Of a DNA stretch of 64,000 nucleotides, positions 35,313 through 46,100 are shown one piece after another. Position 1 is the stretch's first letter, and each line of letters opens with the position of its first letter. The translations under genes were made by a program, and so were the position numbers. Origin of the DNA: Actinobacillus succinogenes 130Z (GTDB lineage: Bacteria > Pseudomonadota > Gammaproteobacteria > Enterobacterales > Pasteurellaceae); contig NC_009655.1 of assembly GCF_000017245.1 (NCBI RefSeq), forward strand, positions 372,001 through 436,000, given 5' to 3'. The notes below the pieces were generated by a model. That model had not been told where the DNA came from. It saw nothing but the letters and a program-made list of their open reading frames with translations, and searched no databases.

Positions 35313-36368
35313 ATGAAAACGATTAAAGGCCCCGGTTTATTTTTAGCGCAGTTTATTGATAACAAAGCGCCCTTTAACCGACTGGACAGCTTAGCGCAAT
35401 GGGCGGCCGGTTTAGGATTTAGAGCCCTGCAGATTCCCTGTAACCACAAACCTATTTTCGATGTGGAATTAGCGGCGCAAAGTCAAACGTATTGCGATGA
35501 AGTAAAAGGGGTTTTAGCGCAATACGGTTTGGTTATCAGCGAATTATCCACTCATTTGGAAGGACAACTGGTTGCCGTTCACCCGGCTTATGACACGGCT
35601 TTTGACGGGTTTGCTCCGGAACAGGTGCGTGGTAACGGCGCGGCGCGGCAGGCATGGGCGATGAATGTGATTAAGCAAGCGGCGGTAGCGTCCAAACGCC
35701 TGGGGTTAAATGCTCACGCGTCTTTTTCCGGCGCATTGGCGTGGCCGTATTTTTATCCTTGGCCGCCGCGCAAAGAACAATTAATTCAAATGGCCTTTGA
35801 TGAACTGGCCAAACGCTGGAAACCGATTTTGGATCATTTCGACGAACAAGGTGTGGACGTTTGTTACGAATTGCATCCCGGGGAAGATTTACACGACGGT
35901 GTGACCTTCGAGCGTTTTTTAGACAAGCTTAATCATCATCCTCGTTGCAATATTCTTTATGATCCGAGCCACATGCTGCTACAAAACATGGATTATGTGC
36001 GGTTTATCGATTTTTATCACGAACGTATTAAGGCATTTCACGTGAAAGATGCGGAATTTGTGAAATCCGGCAAGTCCGGTTGTTACGGCGGTTATCAGAA
36101 TTGGCTGGAGCGGGCGGGGCATTTCCGTTCTCTCGGTGACGGGCAAGTCGATTTTAAAGCTATTTTCTCAAAATTGACGCAATATGATTATACGGGCTGG
36201 GCGGTTCTGGAATGGGAATGCTGTATGAAAGATTCCGCCGTCGGTGCCAAAGAAGGGGCGGAATTTATTCAAAAACATATTATTCCGGTTGCCGAAAAAA
36301 GTTTTGACAACTTTGCCGATACGGGCGATGACAGAAAACAAGCCAAAATCATGTTGGGGTTGAAATAA
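35313..36368 (+). CDS. Sugar phosphate isomerase/epimerase-type TIM-barrel protein
   Basis: AP-endonuclease-2/xylose-isomerase-like TIM barrel (351 aa). Metal-binding type residues are visible: CYELHPGEDLHD (about 185-196), YDPSHMLLQ (Asp/His), AFHVKDAEF and WAVLEWECC, the usual Glu-Asp/His-His-Glu ligand set. Members of this group act as isomerases or epimerases on sugars, keto-sugars or inositols; paired with a Gfo/Idh/MocA dehydrogenase it suggests a 3-keto-sugar type route. Substrate unknown. AAAAGGAGG-like site overlaps the transporter end. Confidence 0.82.
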   Translation: MKTIKGPGLFLAQFIDNKAPFNRLDSLAQWAAGLGFRALQIPCNHKPIFDVELAAQSQTYCDEVKGVLAQYGLVISELSTHLEGQLVAVHPAYDTAFDGFAPEQVRGNGAARQAWAMNVIKQAAVASKRLGLNAHASFSGALAWPYFYPWPPRKEQLIQMAFDELAKRWKPILDHFDEQGVDVCYELHPGEDLHDGVTFERFLDKLNHHPRCNILYDPSHMLLQNMDYVRFIDFYHERIKAFHVKDAEFVKSGKSGCYGGYQNWLERAGHFRSLGDGQVDFKAIFSKLTQYDYTGWAVLEWECCMKDSAVGAKEGAEFIQKHIIPVAEKSFDNFADTGDDRKQAKIMLGLK

Positions 36369-36379
36369 GGGAGTGATGA

Positions 36380-37531
36380 ATGAAAAAGATTAAAGTAGGC
36401 GTTGTCGGAACGGGATTTATCGGTGTCGCCCATATCGAAGCCGTTCGTCGTCTTGGTTTCGTCGATGTGATTGCGTTGGTAGAAAGCAATCAGGAATTGG
36501 CGGATAAAAAAGCGAAAGAACTGAATATTCCGCTGGCTTATGACGACATAGATAAATTATTGGCGAACCCGGATATTCAGGTGGTACATAACTGCACGCC
36601 GAATCACGTGCATTTTGACATCAATAAAAAAATTATGCTGGCGGGGAAACATGTTTTCTCGGAAAAACCCCTTTGCCTCACCTCGCAGGAAGCGGATGAA
36701 TTGGTGGCATTGGCGGAAAAACAAGGGGTAGTCACCGGTGTTGGTTTTGTTTACCGCAATTTCGCTATGGTGCAGCAAGCGGCGGATATGGTGCGCGATC
36801 AGCAAATCGGTCGGATATTCGCCGTGAACGGACATTATCTGCAGGACTGGATGCTGCTTGAAACCGATTATAACTGGCGGGTGGATCCGAAAGTCGGCGG
36901 CAAATCCCGAACTGTGGCGGATATCGGCTCTCACTGGTGTGATACGGTACAGTTCGTTACGGGCAAAAAAATTAAGGAAGTTTGTGCCGATATGAGTATT
37001 GTGTATCCGACTCGCAAAGCCAGTAAACTAGTGGAAAGTTTTGCCTCGGCGGATGTGGATTCGGCATACGAATTAAAGCCGGTGGAAACGGAGGATTACG
37101 CATCTGTTTTAGTGCGATTCGAAGACGGTTCCAAAGGATCCTTTACGGTTTCGCAAATCACCGCGGGGCATAAAAACGATCTGCTCTTTGATTTAAGCGG
37201 CAGCGAAAAATCCCTGCATTGGGAACAGGAAAATCCGCAATATTTAAAAATCGGTTATCGCCGACAAGCGAATCGGATTTTATGCGACGATCCGAGTTTG
37301 GTGAATCCGTGCGTGCGTGCTTATAACCATTTTCCCGGCGGTCATATAGAAGGGTGGCCGGATGCCTTTAAAAATATGATGTTAGCGTTTTATACCTTCA
37401 TCGCGGAAGGCAAAAATCCACAAAAAGACGAGGCAAAATTCGCGATGTTCAAAGACGGCGCTCAAATCGTACATATCGTCGACGCCATTATTGACAGTGC
37501 GCAACAAGGGAAATGGGTCGCGGTGAAATAA
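36380..37531 (+). CDS. Gfo/Idh/MocA family oxidoreductase
   Basis: NAD(P)-dependent sugar or cyclitol dehydrogenase. The 383 residues start with a Rossmann motif GVVGTGFIGVAHIEA (7-21), then the HNCTPNHVHF and FSEKPLCLT block with the catalytic Lys of the EKP motif (about residue 96), and the DIGSHWCD motif (about 185) holding the conserved Asp and His. It lies 11 bases after the epimerase-like gene. Substrate cannot be read from the sequence; glycosides, levoglucosan-like sugars or inositols are options. Confidence 0.85.
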   Translation: MKKIKVGVVGTGFIGVAHIEAVRRLGFVDVIALVESNQELADKKAKELNIPLAYDDIDKLLANPDIQVVHNCTPNHVHFDINKKIMLAGKHVFSEKPLCLTSQEADELVALAEKQGVVTGVGFVYRNFAMVQQAADMVRDQQIGRIFAVNGHYLQDWMLLETDYNWRVDPKVGGKSRTVADIGSHWCDTVQFVTGKKIKEVCADMSIVYPTRKASKLVESFASADVDSAYELKPVETEDYASVLVRFEDGSKGSFTVSQITAGHKNDLLFDLSGSEKSLHWEQENPQYLKIGYRRQANRILCDDPSLVNPCVRAYNHFPGGHIEGWPDAFKNMMLAFYTFIAEGKNPQKDEAKFAMFKDGAQIVHIVDAIIDSAQQGKWVAVK

Positions 37532-37551
37532 TTTTCGCCCCGATAACAAAT

Positions 37552-37592
37552 AAAGTGCGGTCAAAAAATTCATATTTTTTTAACCGCACTTT
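37552..37592 (+). terminator. Paired uptake signals as terminator of the LacI-regulated operon
   Basis: AAAGTGCGGTCAAAAAA (37552-37568) faces TTTTTTAACCGCACTTT (37576-37592): a 17-bp stem with one mismatch, 20 bases after the dehydrogenase stop. Confidence 0.75.
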
Positions 37593-37688
37593 CCTTGATT
37601 TCCGTCAATTCCTTGCGGGGATAAATTTGCTAATTCTGAGAAAAGTGCTAAAGTATTGCCGACTCTTCATTTATACAGGTAAGCTTTA

Positions 37689-40229
37689 TTGAAGTACGAT
37701 CTTGAGTTTGCCAGAAAGCAGGTTGCTGATTTGGAAAAATTCCGTCTTTTTCGGGCGTTATCCGGTACGACGGATGAATTCCGTTATGTATTCCAGCTCA
37801 TCGCTTTGCTTCTGCATGCTAATCATCCTAATTTGCCCGGGTTCGTTGCCGACGCGCCTACAGGAATTGCTGACTTCAAATTAACCGATTACCAGCGTCA
37901 TTATCTGCATGAGATACTGGCGCAATCGTCCGATATTCAATTTCCTCAGATTTTCGACCGGACATCTTACGCGATCGACGGCGTTTATGTTATGGGCAGT
38001 ATCGCATCAATTGCTCAAACCACCTCTTCGGACTTGGATATTTGGGTGTGCCTGCGTGAAGGACTGAAAGCCCGCGAGCGTGAAAAACTGCAACAGAAAG
38101 CCGCCGCACTGCAGCGTTGGGCGAAGCAATATGAAGTTGACGTCAACTTGTTTCTGATGGATCAAAACCGCTTCCGCAATTTTCAGTCTTCCGGTGTAAT
38201 GACGAAAGAAAATTGCGGTTCGACACAATATATGTTGTTACTGGACGAATTTTACCGCTCGGCAATCCGGTTGGCGGGCAAACCGTTGTTATGGTTGCAC
38301 TTACTGGTGGAAGACGAGAAAAATTACGAATCGGAAGTGGACGATTTAATCCGGCGCGGTGAAATTGATCCGCTGGAATGGGTGGATTTCGGCGGGTTGG
38401 GAAAATTTTCCGCTAATGAATATTTCGGTGCTAGTTTATGGCAGTTGTATAAAGGAATCGATGCGCCTTATAAAGCGGTCATCAAAATTCTGTTACTGGA
38501 AGAATATTCCTGGGAATATCCGAATACACGGTTGATAGCCTCGGATTTTAAATTCCATTTATTGATGGGTCATACCGAGGATCATCATTTTGACCCCTAT
38601 CTTGAAATGCTTGAACGGGTAACGGATTATCTGACATACCGTAAAGATTTCAAACGGTTGGACGACATGCGTCATTGTTTTTATCTGAAAGCGACGGAAG
38701 ACTGGTGGTATCGTAACGAATCCAATTGGCGGGTGGATCTGATTAACCGGTTGGCGCAGGATTGGGGCTGGTCGAAGGAGACGATTCAGGATTTGAATCT
38801 GCGTCCGTTCTGGAAAATCAAACGGGTCAAGCAATCCTACAATAAATTAATGCAAATGCTGATGGTCAGTTATCGGAATTTGATCGATTTTGCCCGCAAA
38901 CACCACGTGGACGCGAATATTGTGCCGCAGGACATCAGTATTCTTACCCGTAAAATCTATACTGCATTTGAAGAACTGCCGGGCAAAGTATTACTGATTA
39001 ACCCGCAGATATCGACGGATTTATCGGAACCCTACCTCACTTTTGTTGAAGTGACCGCGACGGATCGTCCTGTAAAAAAAGGCTGGTACATGCTGAATCA
39101 GGCGCCTGAAGTATCGGGATTCAGTCATCCGCGTTATACGGAATACAGCGCGACCCTGCACAAACTGGTGGCGTCGGCGTATTTTAACGGATTACTTATG
39201 CCGCACACCCGACTGCATATTCAAAGTCCTAACGTCAGTCTGCCGATCTTGCAGGAGTTTATTACCAACCTGGCGGAAACCCTGCCTGTTCACGCCCTCC
39301 CGCCGACTAATGACGATTTGCATCATCCTTGCGAAATCCGCCAATTAATGGTGGCGATTAATCTCAGCAATGATCCGACTAAACAGCTGACGGACAGCAA
39401 GATGCCGATTCAGCAAAGCGATTTGTTCAGTTTTGGTTCGGAACAGCAAAATTTAGTGGGTTCCATTGATTTTATTTACCGCAATTTGTGGAATGAAATC
39501 CGTACCTTGCATTTTGAGGGACCGAATGCGATTTTGATGGCGTTAAAAGTGTTATCCAATAAAATTCATCATGGTTCGACCGCACTTGCGAATATTGAAG
39601 TATACAGCTATAGCCGTAATTATCGCTATTCTCTTGCCAATATCGTTACTGCATTGATAAAGAAATGTATTGATATTCAATTAGGTACGAATCAGGCTGC
39701 AAACAGCCAAAGTATGTTACGGGTTGCGGGCAAAAACTGGCAGTTTTTTTTCGAGGAGCGGGGTATCAGTCTGCATGAATTGCCGGAAAATCAGGAGTTA
39801 CCGGTCAACGAGCTGGATAAAGAATTGTACGCGGAAATTAATAAAAACGACAGTGTGTTACCTGTTCGGTACGAACAAAATATGCCGGAAAAATTACAAT
39901 ATCCGTCGGAAATCGACAGTTTTGCCAGTGAAGGTTTTTTACAGTTTTTCTTTGAAGACAATAGCGATGACACCTTTAATGTGTATATTTTGGACGAAAA
40001 AAACCATGTCGAAATTTATCACCGCTGTGACGGCGAAAAAGAACAGAAAATTAACGAAATCAATTATATTTATACCAATGCGGACTCTTCCGGCAATAAT
40101 CCGTACGGAATAATCCAACAGAATTTCAATTATCCGCAGTTTTATCGGATTATTCATAACCGTTATTACGAAGGAAATAATCCGCCGGTTCATATTGTGC
40201 CGTTTCAACGGCAGGCAAAATATACGTAA
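37689..40229 (+). CDS. cyaA: Class I adenylate cyclase (TTG start)
   Basis: Makes cAMP from ATP for CRP control. The 846-residue protein (E. coli 848) starts with TTG after AGGTAAGC; E. coli cyaA also uses TTG, which limits translation. The N-terminal catalytic domain shows GS at 103-104 and the metal-binding DLD at 115-117 in SSDLDIWVC; the C-terminal half is the glucose-responsive regulatory domain. It stands alone between the LacI-regulated operon and narP. Its product would act on the two perfect CRP sites in this window. Confidence 0.97.
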   Translation: MKYDLEFARKQVADLEKFRLFRALSGTTDEFRYVFQLIALLLHANHPNLPGFVADAPTGIADFKLTDYQRHYLHEILAQSSDIQFPQIFDRTSYAIDGVYVMGSIASIAQTTSSDLDIWVCLREGLKAREREKLQQKAAALQRWAKQYEVDVNLFLMDQNRFRNFQSSGVMTKENCGSTQYMLLLDEFYRSAIRLAGKPLLWLHLLVEDEKNYESEVDDLIRRGEIDPLEWVDFGGLGKFSANEYFGASLWQLYKGIDAPYKAVIKILLLEEYSWEYPNTRLIASDFKFHLLMGHTEDHHFDPYLEMLERVTDYLTYRKDFKRLDDMRHCFYLKATEDWWYRNESNWRVDLINRLAQDWGWSKETIQDLNLRPFWKIKRVKQSYNKLMQMLMVSYRNLIDFARKHHVDANIVPQDISILTRKIYTAFEELPGKVLLINPQISTDLSEPYLTFVEVTATDRPVKKGWYMLNQAPEVSGFSHPRYTEYSATLHKLVASAYFNGLLMPHTRLHIQSPNVSLPILQEFITNLAETLPVHALPPTNDDLHHPCEIRQLMVAINLSNDPTKQLTDSKMPIQQSDLFSFGSEQQNLVGSIDFIYRNLWNEIRTLHFEGPNAILMALKVLSNKIHHGSTALANIEVYSYSRNYRYSLANIVTALIKKCIDIQLGTNQAANSQSMLRVAGKNWQFFFEERGISLHELPENQELPVNELDKELYAEINKNDSVLPVRYEQNMPEKLQYPSEIDSFASEGFLQFFFEDNSDDTFNVYILDEKNHVEIYHRCDGEKEQKINEINYIYTNADSSGNNPYGIIQQNFNYPQFYRIIHNRYYEGNNPPVHIVPFQRQAKYT

Positions 40230-40437
40230 TGCCGACTTTAGGACAAAAGTTACATTTTTTATTGGAGTTTTCGGGCGGGATTGCTCTTCTATCGGAACGC
40301 AGGCACAGCCAATGTTCAAGAAGCGTTGCTTTTTGTGACCGCACTTTATAGGAATACCCTCGCCGTAAGGCGACTTGCTAGATCATCATTACAGATTGGT
40401 CTATAATTTATCAAATCACACAAAATGGGTAGCAAAA

Positions 40438-41067
40438 ATGACAGAAAAAACGAAAGTTCTATTAATTGATGATCATCCGTTAATGCGTCGAGGAATTAAA
40501 CAACTCATTGAATTAGATGAAATTTTTGAAGTGGTTGGCGATGCAGGAAACGGTAACGACGGAATCAGCTTAGCCTTGCAGCTTGAGCCTGATTTAATCG
40601 TGCTGGATCTCAATATGAAGGGCTTGTCGGGATTGGATACGCTGAAAGCGTTGCGTAACGAAGGCGTAGACGCGCGAATCGTGATTCTTACGGTTTCCGA
40701 TGCCAAAAACGATATTTTTGCGTTAATCGACGCCGGTGCCGACGGTTATTTACTGAAAGATACGGAACCGGATGTATTGCTTGTACAGTTGAAGCGCATT
40801 GCCGGCGGAGAGGTGGTGTTAAGCGACAGCATTAAAGATTTGCTGCTTGAACGTCATGCCAGCAAAGACCCAATCTATTCCCTGACCGACCGCGAAATGG
40901 ACGTGTTGCAACAAATTGCTACCGGTTTGTCCAATAAGCAAATTGCCGGTAAATTATTTATTTCGGAAGAAACGGTAAAAGTTCATATCCGCAATCTGTT
41001 ACGTAAATTAAATGTCCATTCGCGTGTTGCCGCTACCGTACTTTATTTAGAACACAAAGCTAATTGA
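40438..41067 (+). CDS. narP: Nitrate/nitrite response regulator NarP
   Basis: NarL/FixJ-type response regulator. The ATG at 40438 gives 209 residues, MTEKTKVLLIDDHPLMRRG; an upstream in-frame ATG would add 21 unrelated residues. The receiver phospho-acceptor is Asp57 in VLDLNMKG, and the C-terminal LuxR-type helix-turn-helix is LTDREMDVLQQIATGLSNKQIAGKL..TVKVHIRNLLRKL. NarP rather than NarL is chosen because Pasteurellaceae carry NarQ-NarP; the sensor is not in the window. The stop is followed by a strong terminator. Confidence 0.9.
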   Translation: MTEKTKVLLIDDHPLMRRGIKQLIELDEIFEVVGDAGNGNDGISLALQLEPDLIVLDLNMKGLSGLDTLKALRNEGVDARIVILTVSDAKNDIFALIDAGADGYLLKDTEPDVLLVQLKRIAGGEVVLSDSIKDLLLERHASKDPIYSLTDREMDVLQQIATGLSNKQIAGKLFISEETVKVHIRNLLRKLNVHSRVAATVLYLEHKAN

Positions 41068-41080
41068 TTCTTTTTTAGCA

Positions 41081-41105
41081 AGCACATTGAAAAATGTGCT
41101 TTTTT
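41081..41105 (+). terminator. Terminator after narP
   Basis: AGCACATT (41081-41088), GAAA tetraloop, AATGTGCT (41093-41100), then a T-run. It lies 14 bases after the narP stop. Confidence 0.9.
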
Positions 41106-41331
41106 ATTGTCCAAAATACAGAAAATATCGAATATGACGGGAATGTCCCGGCAAAAGTGCGGTCGTAAAATCAGCCTTTTTGAAGGCCGGTTTTGTTAAC
41201 GATTCTCGGGCGTAAATAAAAAACAGAGTTTTTGATAAGCGAAAGGATAATAGCCGACCGGGCGTAACTTGAACAACCCGGATTCAACCATTAGAATATG
41301 TCAAAAACGCATTGTTATTATTGGAATATTT

Positions 41332-43170
41332 ATGACATTGTTTATTCGTTTTGCCGCTATTATTGCGGGTTTAGCGGCACTTCTCTGTTCGCATGCGGTA
41401 ATAGCTGAAGAAACGGACACAGAAGTCGGTGCGGAACAAAATACTGCGGAAGAACCGTTCGAGATTCCTCCTGTAGAAGACACGGAGTCGGTTGCCAAAG
41501 TAGATGTTCGTGTGGACGGTATTCGGGATGACCGATTGAGTGAGAACGTGCGTATTTATCTTGAGGCTATGGATAAAAATGAGGCGGACGGTTCGGAACG
41601 TCATCAGTATTTGTTACGGGAAAATATAAGTAAAGCGCTACGGGTTTTCGGTTATTACAACAGTCAGGTTTATTTTGATTTACAGCCGCGGTCGGGTAAA
41701 AAAGATTTACTTATCGCTTCCGTAAATGTAGGCGAACCGGTGCGAATAGACAGTACCGATATTGAAATTTCCGGAGAAGCCGCTGAAGACGAAGAGTTTC
41801 GGAAATTGGATAAAAACGTACCGGCAAAAGGTGCGGTACTGGAACACGAAATCTATGACGATTATAAAAGTTCACTGGAAAAATTAGCCCGTCAGCGCGG
41901 CTATTTTGATGCGGATTTTCCCGTGCACGAACTGCAGGTGATGCCGTCGACCAACCAAGGCTGGTGGCATTTGGTATTTAACAGCGGACAACGTTATCAT
42001 TACGGCGACATTTCTTTTCACGGTTCTCAAATCCGAGAAGATTATTTACGTAATATTCTCAAAATCCAATCGGGCGATCCTTATCTGATTAACGACGTTT
42101 CCGGTATGACCAGCGATTATTCCTCCACCAACTGGTTTCAATCGGTGCTGGTAAAGCCTACGTTACACGAGGATAGCAAGTTGGTGGATTTGGCGGTGTT
42201 GTTGCGTCCGCGTAAGAAAAACAGTATGGAATTGGGAATCGGTTACGGTTCGGATTCCGGTCCGCATACTCAAATCGGTTGGACACGGCCTTGGATTAAC
42301 AGTCGCGGACACAGTGTGCGTTCCAATCTGTATATTTCTTCGCCCAAACAGAATTTTGAAGCAACCTATAAAATGCCGTTACTGAAAAATCCGTTAAATT
42401 ATTACTACGAATTTTCAACGGGTTTTGAGCATGAAGACGATACGAAAACCGATACTCAATCCACCGCGGCGACAGTCGCCGCTTTGCGTTTTTGGAATCA
42501 CCCGACCGGTTGGCAATATTCCGCCGGTTTGCGCGCCCGTTACGATAACTTCACGCAAGCGGATGTAGATGAAAAAACCCTGTTGATTTATCCCACCGCT
42601 ACAGTCAGCCGTTCCCGTATCAGCGGCGGAACTTTTGCCGATCGCGCCGACACGATTAGCGTAACCGTCGATCTCGGGCGCAAAATGTGGGCGTCGGATG
42701 TGAATTTTTTTCGCATTCGCGCCAATGCCGGCTGGATTAAAACCTTCGCCACCAATCATCGTTTTTTAACCCGCGGAGATATCGGTTATCTGCATACCGA
42801 TGAATTCAACCGAATTCCGCCGGCCTTGCGGTTTTTCGCCGGGGGGGATCGCAGTGTTCGCGGTTACGGTTATAAAAAAATCGCACCGAAAGATTCGCGT
42901 AACGGCAAATTGGTGGGCGGTTCCCGTTTAGCAACGGGCACTTTGGAATATCAGTACCAAGTGGTGCAAGACTGGTGGGCGGCGACGTTTTTTGATGCCG
43001 GTTTTGCGGCTAATAGATTCAGCAGCGATGAACTGCGTTACGGCGCGGGGGTGGGAGTGCGCTGGGCGTCACCGGTCGGGCCGATAAAATTTGATATCGC
43101 GACGCCCGTGCGGGATAAAGATGACAGTAAAAATATCCAATTTTACATAGGCTTAGGTACGGAACTGTAG
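41332..43170 (+). CDS. tamA: Translocation and assembly module subunit TamA
   Basis: Omp85-family outer-membrane protein that works with TamB in outer-membrane protein and lipid handling. I start at the ATG at 41332 (MTLFIRFAAIIAGLAALLCS), giving 612 residues with a proper signal peptide ending near SHAVIA; an upstream TTG at 41271's frame would bury it. Three POTRA-like repeats (about 50-280) precede a 16-strand barrel with the conserved FFAGGDRSVRGYGY (VRGF-type) motif near 510 and a C-terminal aromatic-rich strand. Confidence 0.94.
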   Translation: MTLFIRFAAIIAGLAALLCSHAVIAEETDTEVGAEQNTAEEPFEIPPVEDTESVAKVDVRVDGIRDDRLSENVRIYLEAMDKNEADGSERHQYLLRENISKALRVFGYYNSQVYFDLQPRSGKKDLLIASVNVGEPVRIDSTDIEISGEAAEDEEFRKLDKNVPAKGAVLEHEIYDDYKSSLEKLARQRGYFDADFPVHELQVMPSTNQGWWHLVFNSGQRYHYGDISFHGSQIREDYLRNILKIQSGDPYLINDVSGMTSDYSSTNWFQSVLVKPTLHEDSKLVDLAVLLRPRKKNSMELGIGYGSDSGPHTQIGWTRPWINSRGHSVRSNLYISSPKQNFEATYKMPLLKNPLNYYYEFSTGFEHEDDTKTDTQSTAATVAALRFWNHPTGWQYSAGLRARYDNFTQADVDEKTLLIYPTATVSRSRISGGTFADRADTISVTVDLGRKMWASDVNFFRIRANAGWIKTFATNHRFLTRGDIGYLHTDEFNRIPPALRFFAGGDRSVRGYGYKKIAPKDSRNGKLVGGSRLATGTLEYQYQVVQDWWAATFFDAGFAANRFSSDELRYGAGVGVRWASPVGPIKFDIATPVRDKDDSKNIQFYIGLGTEL

Positions 43171-43179
43171 GACGAAAAA

Positions 43180-46100
43180 ATGACACACCAGGAACAAAAA
43201 CCGTCGCAAAGTGCGGTCAAAAAAAGCGATGTTTCTACAGGCCGTAAGTCGTCTCTTGCCGGTAGAGTTATTCGTTGCTCGTTAATTTCTGTGACTGTAT
43301 TGGCGGGCCTTGTCATTGCCGGTCTTGCGGGTATTCTCGGTTCCGAAAGCGGTACTAAATGGGCGTTAGGCTTGGCGGATAAGTGGGTGGACGGATTAAC
43401 TTTGGGCGAAGTAAGCGGTAAGTTACAACAAGGATTAACCCTTAAAAATACGGTATTCAGTACCAATGGCGTAGATGTGCGCGTACCTTATGCCCGCCTT
43501 CAACTGGATTTCCGTTGTTTGCTGCACCGTGAAATCTGCGTGGAAGACATCCGGATTCAACAACCGCAAGTCGCCGTTAACAGCGCGCTGATTCCGCCGT
43601 CGGAGCACGAATCCGAGCCGGAATCCGGTCCGATAGAACGCTTAAATTTACCGGTTTTTGTGCGGGTGAAAAATATCGGTATAGACGAAGCATCCGTGGA
43701 TATTGATAATCATCATTTATCCTTAACGCAATTCAAAAGCGCGGTCAGTTTGAACAATGAAAATGGGTTAACCCTCGAACCGACTCTGCTTGACGGTTTT
43801 AGTTTCCTTTCGACGACAACAACGGAAGATGCCGAACGTGAAGCGCTGCAGGCGGCGGAAGCGGCGAAAAATGCTCCGCCCATGGACTGGACGGCATTGG
43901 AACAGACGCTGACGCCCGCATTTCTGGGAGGGATTAAACAAATCACGTTACCTTTCGATATTCATATCGCGGATATTCAGGGGAAAGGCTGGTCTTACGA
44001 AACCCGTCGGGACGCTGTGGCCGGCCAAAATATTCAGATTCCCGAATTCCGCATTCAGGCGGATGCCACGGGTTATGATGTGGTATTGCAAACGTTGGTC
44101 GTGAATAGCTCGCTCGGTACGTTAAAGGGCGACGGTAAAATGCGGTTAAACGGTGAAATGCCCGTAGATTTCCGTATTCGTTCCGATATCGAACCGATTA
44201 TCGCCGATAAACAGATTCTCTTACCGAAAAGTGCGTTGGATCTGACGTTATCGGGAGCGCTTAAAAATGTGACCGCACTTACACTGAATAGCAAAGGCGC
44301 TTTGAATGCGGTCCTCGTCGGCGAAGTCGAACCGGCTAAAGATAAAATGCCGTTTTCTTTACGGTTAACCAGCAGTGCCGCGCAATATCCGTTCAGCGGT
44401 ACCGATCCGTTAAAACTCAGTAATGTGAATTTGAATGTGACGGGTAATTTACTGGATTATCACGCTACGCTCAGCGCACAGGCAAAAGGTATGGGGGTGC
44501 CGAATACCCATTTGGATTTTATCGGTTCGGGCAGGCTTTATGAAGCGGTGATTGAAAAATTACAGCTGAATGCTTTAGAGGGTTCCCTTAATATGAAGGG
44601 AAATGCCGGCTGGAAGGAGGGCGTAACTTGGCAAAGTGCGGTGGATTTAAGCAAAATTAATATAGGCGCTTATGTTAAATCTTTTCCTGCCGTATTATCG
44701 GGCAAGTTGACATCCGACGGGCGGGTAAGCGGCGAAAACTGGTTGATTAACGTGCCGGAATTAGATATTAACGGCGTGGTGAGTAAACGCCCGCTTGTGT
44801 TAAAAGGCAAACTTACCGCCAACCAAAATGAATTGCTGAATCTCTCGGATTTGCGGCTGGTTTACGGTGAAAATAATATTACCGCTAAGGGCGTGTTAAG
44901 TGAAAAATCCGATTTCCGACTTGATATTAATGCGCCGGATTTAAGTGGATTACTGCCGGAACTTTCCGCTTCCCTGAAAGGCAAAATCGCCTTAACCGGA
45001 CAAATTACGGCGCCTGATTTAGATATGGATTTAACCGGCAGACAAATTCGTTTTCAGGATTTACACCTCGCCAATCTTAACGCGAAAAGTAAAATCAGTT
45101 CTGATAAGCTGGTGCGCGGCAATACCGATATTACCTTGGTCGGCTTCCGTTATGGCGACGGCATCCAGTTAAAGCATGCCGTGTTGACCGCCAGAGGCGA
45201 TGAAAAACATCACGAACTGCATTTGCGTTCGCAAGGCGAACCGGTGGCGGCAAATCTTGATTTATCGGGAAGTTTTGATCGTACTTCGCAGGTTTGGAAA
45301 GGCGTGATTAGTCAAACCGATATTTATACGCCGTTGGGCGACTTTAAAAACAATCGCTTTAATGCAGTCTATGACAACAAAGCCGTAAATGCTGATATTT
45401 CCGCCCATTGTTGGACGAATCCCGATATCGAATTGTGTTTCCCGAAAGCCTTTAATGCAGGCAAGAACGGTGACATTACCTTTGATTTAAAGAAACTTGA
45501 TTTGAATTTGGTAAATAAATTAACCGAAAGCGATATGCTGAAAGGGGCTTTACGCAGTCAGGGCAATGTGGCGTGGTTTTCCGATAAGCCTTTGAAACTG
45601 GACGTGAAAGTAGACGGCAATAACATTCAGCTGGCGCAAAAACTGGATTACCGTACTTTTAAACTCGGTATGCCCAAACTCAGCCTGAGCGCTAAAATGG
45701 AAAATAATAATCTGAATGCAAAATCGGATATTCAGTTGCAAAATCAAAGCACTCTGAACGCCGATCTGAATATTCAGGATATTGCGCAGGGACGGAAGCT
45801 GAGCGGTAATCTGAATATTCGCGGCTTAAATCTGAATTTAGTGAATCAACTGCTATCCGGCGGTGAAAACGTATCCGGAGATGTGAATGCCGACCTGAAA
45901 TTTGGCGGCAGTCTGGAGAATCCGCTGCTTAACGGCGATTTCCGCATTAACCGAATTAAAGCGATGGTGAATGCCATGCCGTTCAGGGTCAGTAACGGCG
46001 AACTTGCTTTGCAATTCCACGGCAACCGTTCCATATTAAACGGACATATTCAAACGCCGGAAAGCCGTCTGGAGTTAAACGGTGATGCCGATTGGACAAG

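Noticed and set aside
40230..40437. Gene or RNA in the cyaA-narP spacer
   Set aside because: Only an uptake core (about 40338) and no reading frame or RNA fold that I could support.
41269..41331. Upstream TTG start for tamA
   Set aside because: It would place 21 residues before a clear signal peptide; the ATG at 41332 fits better.
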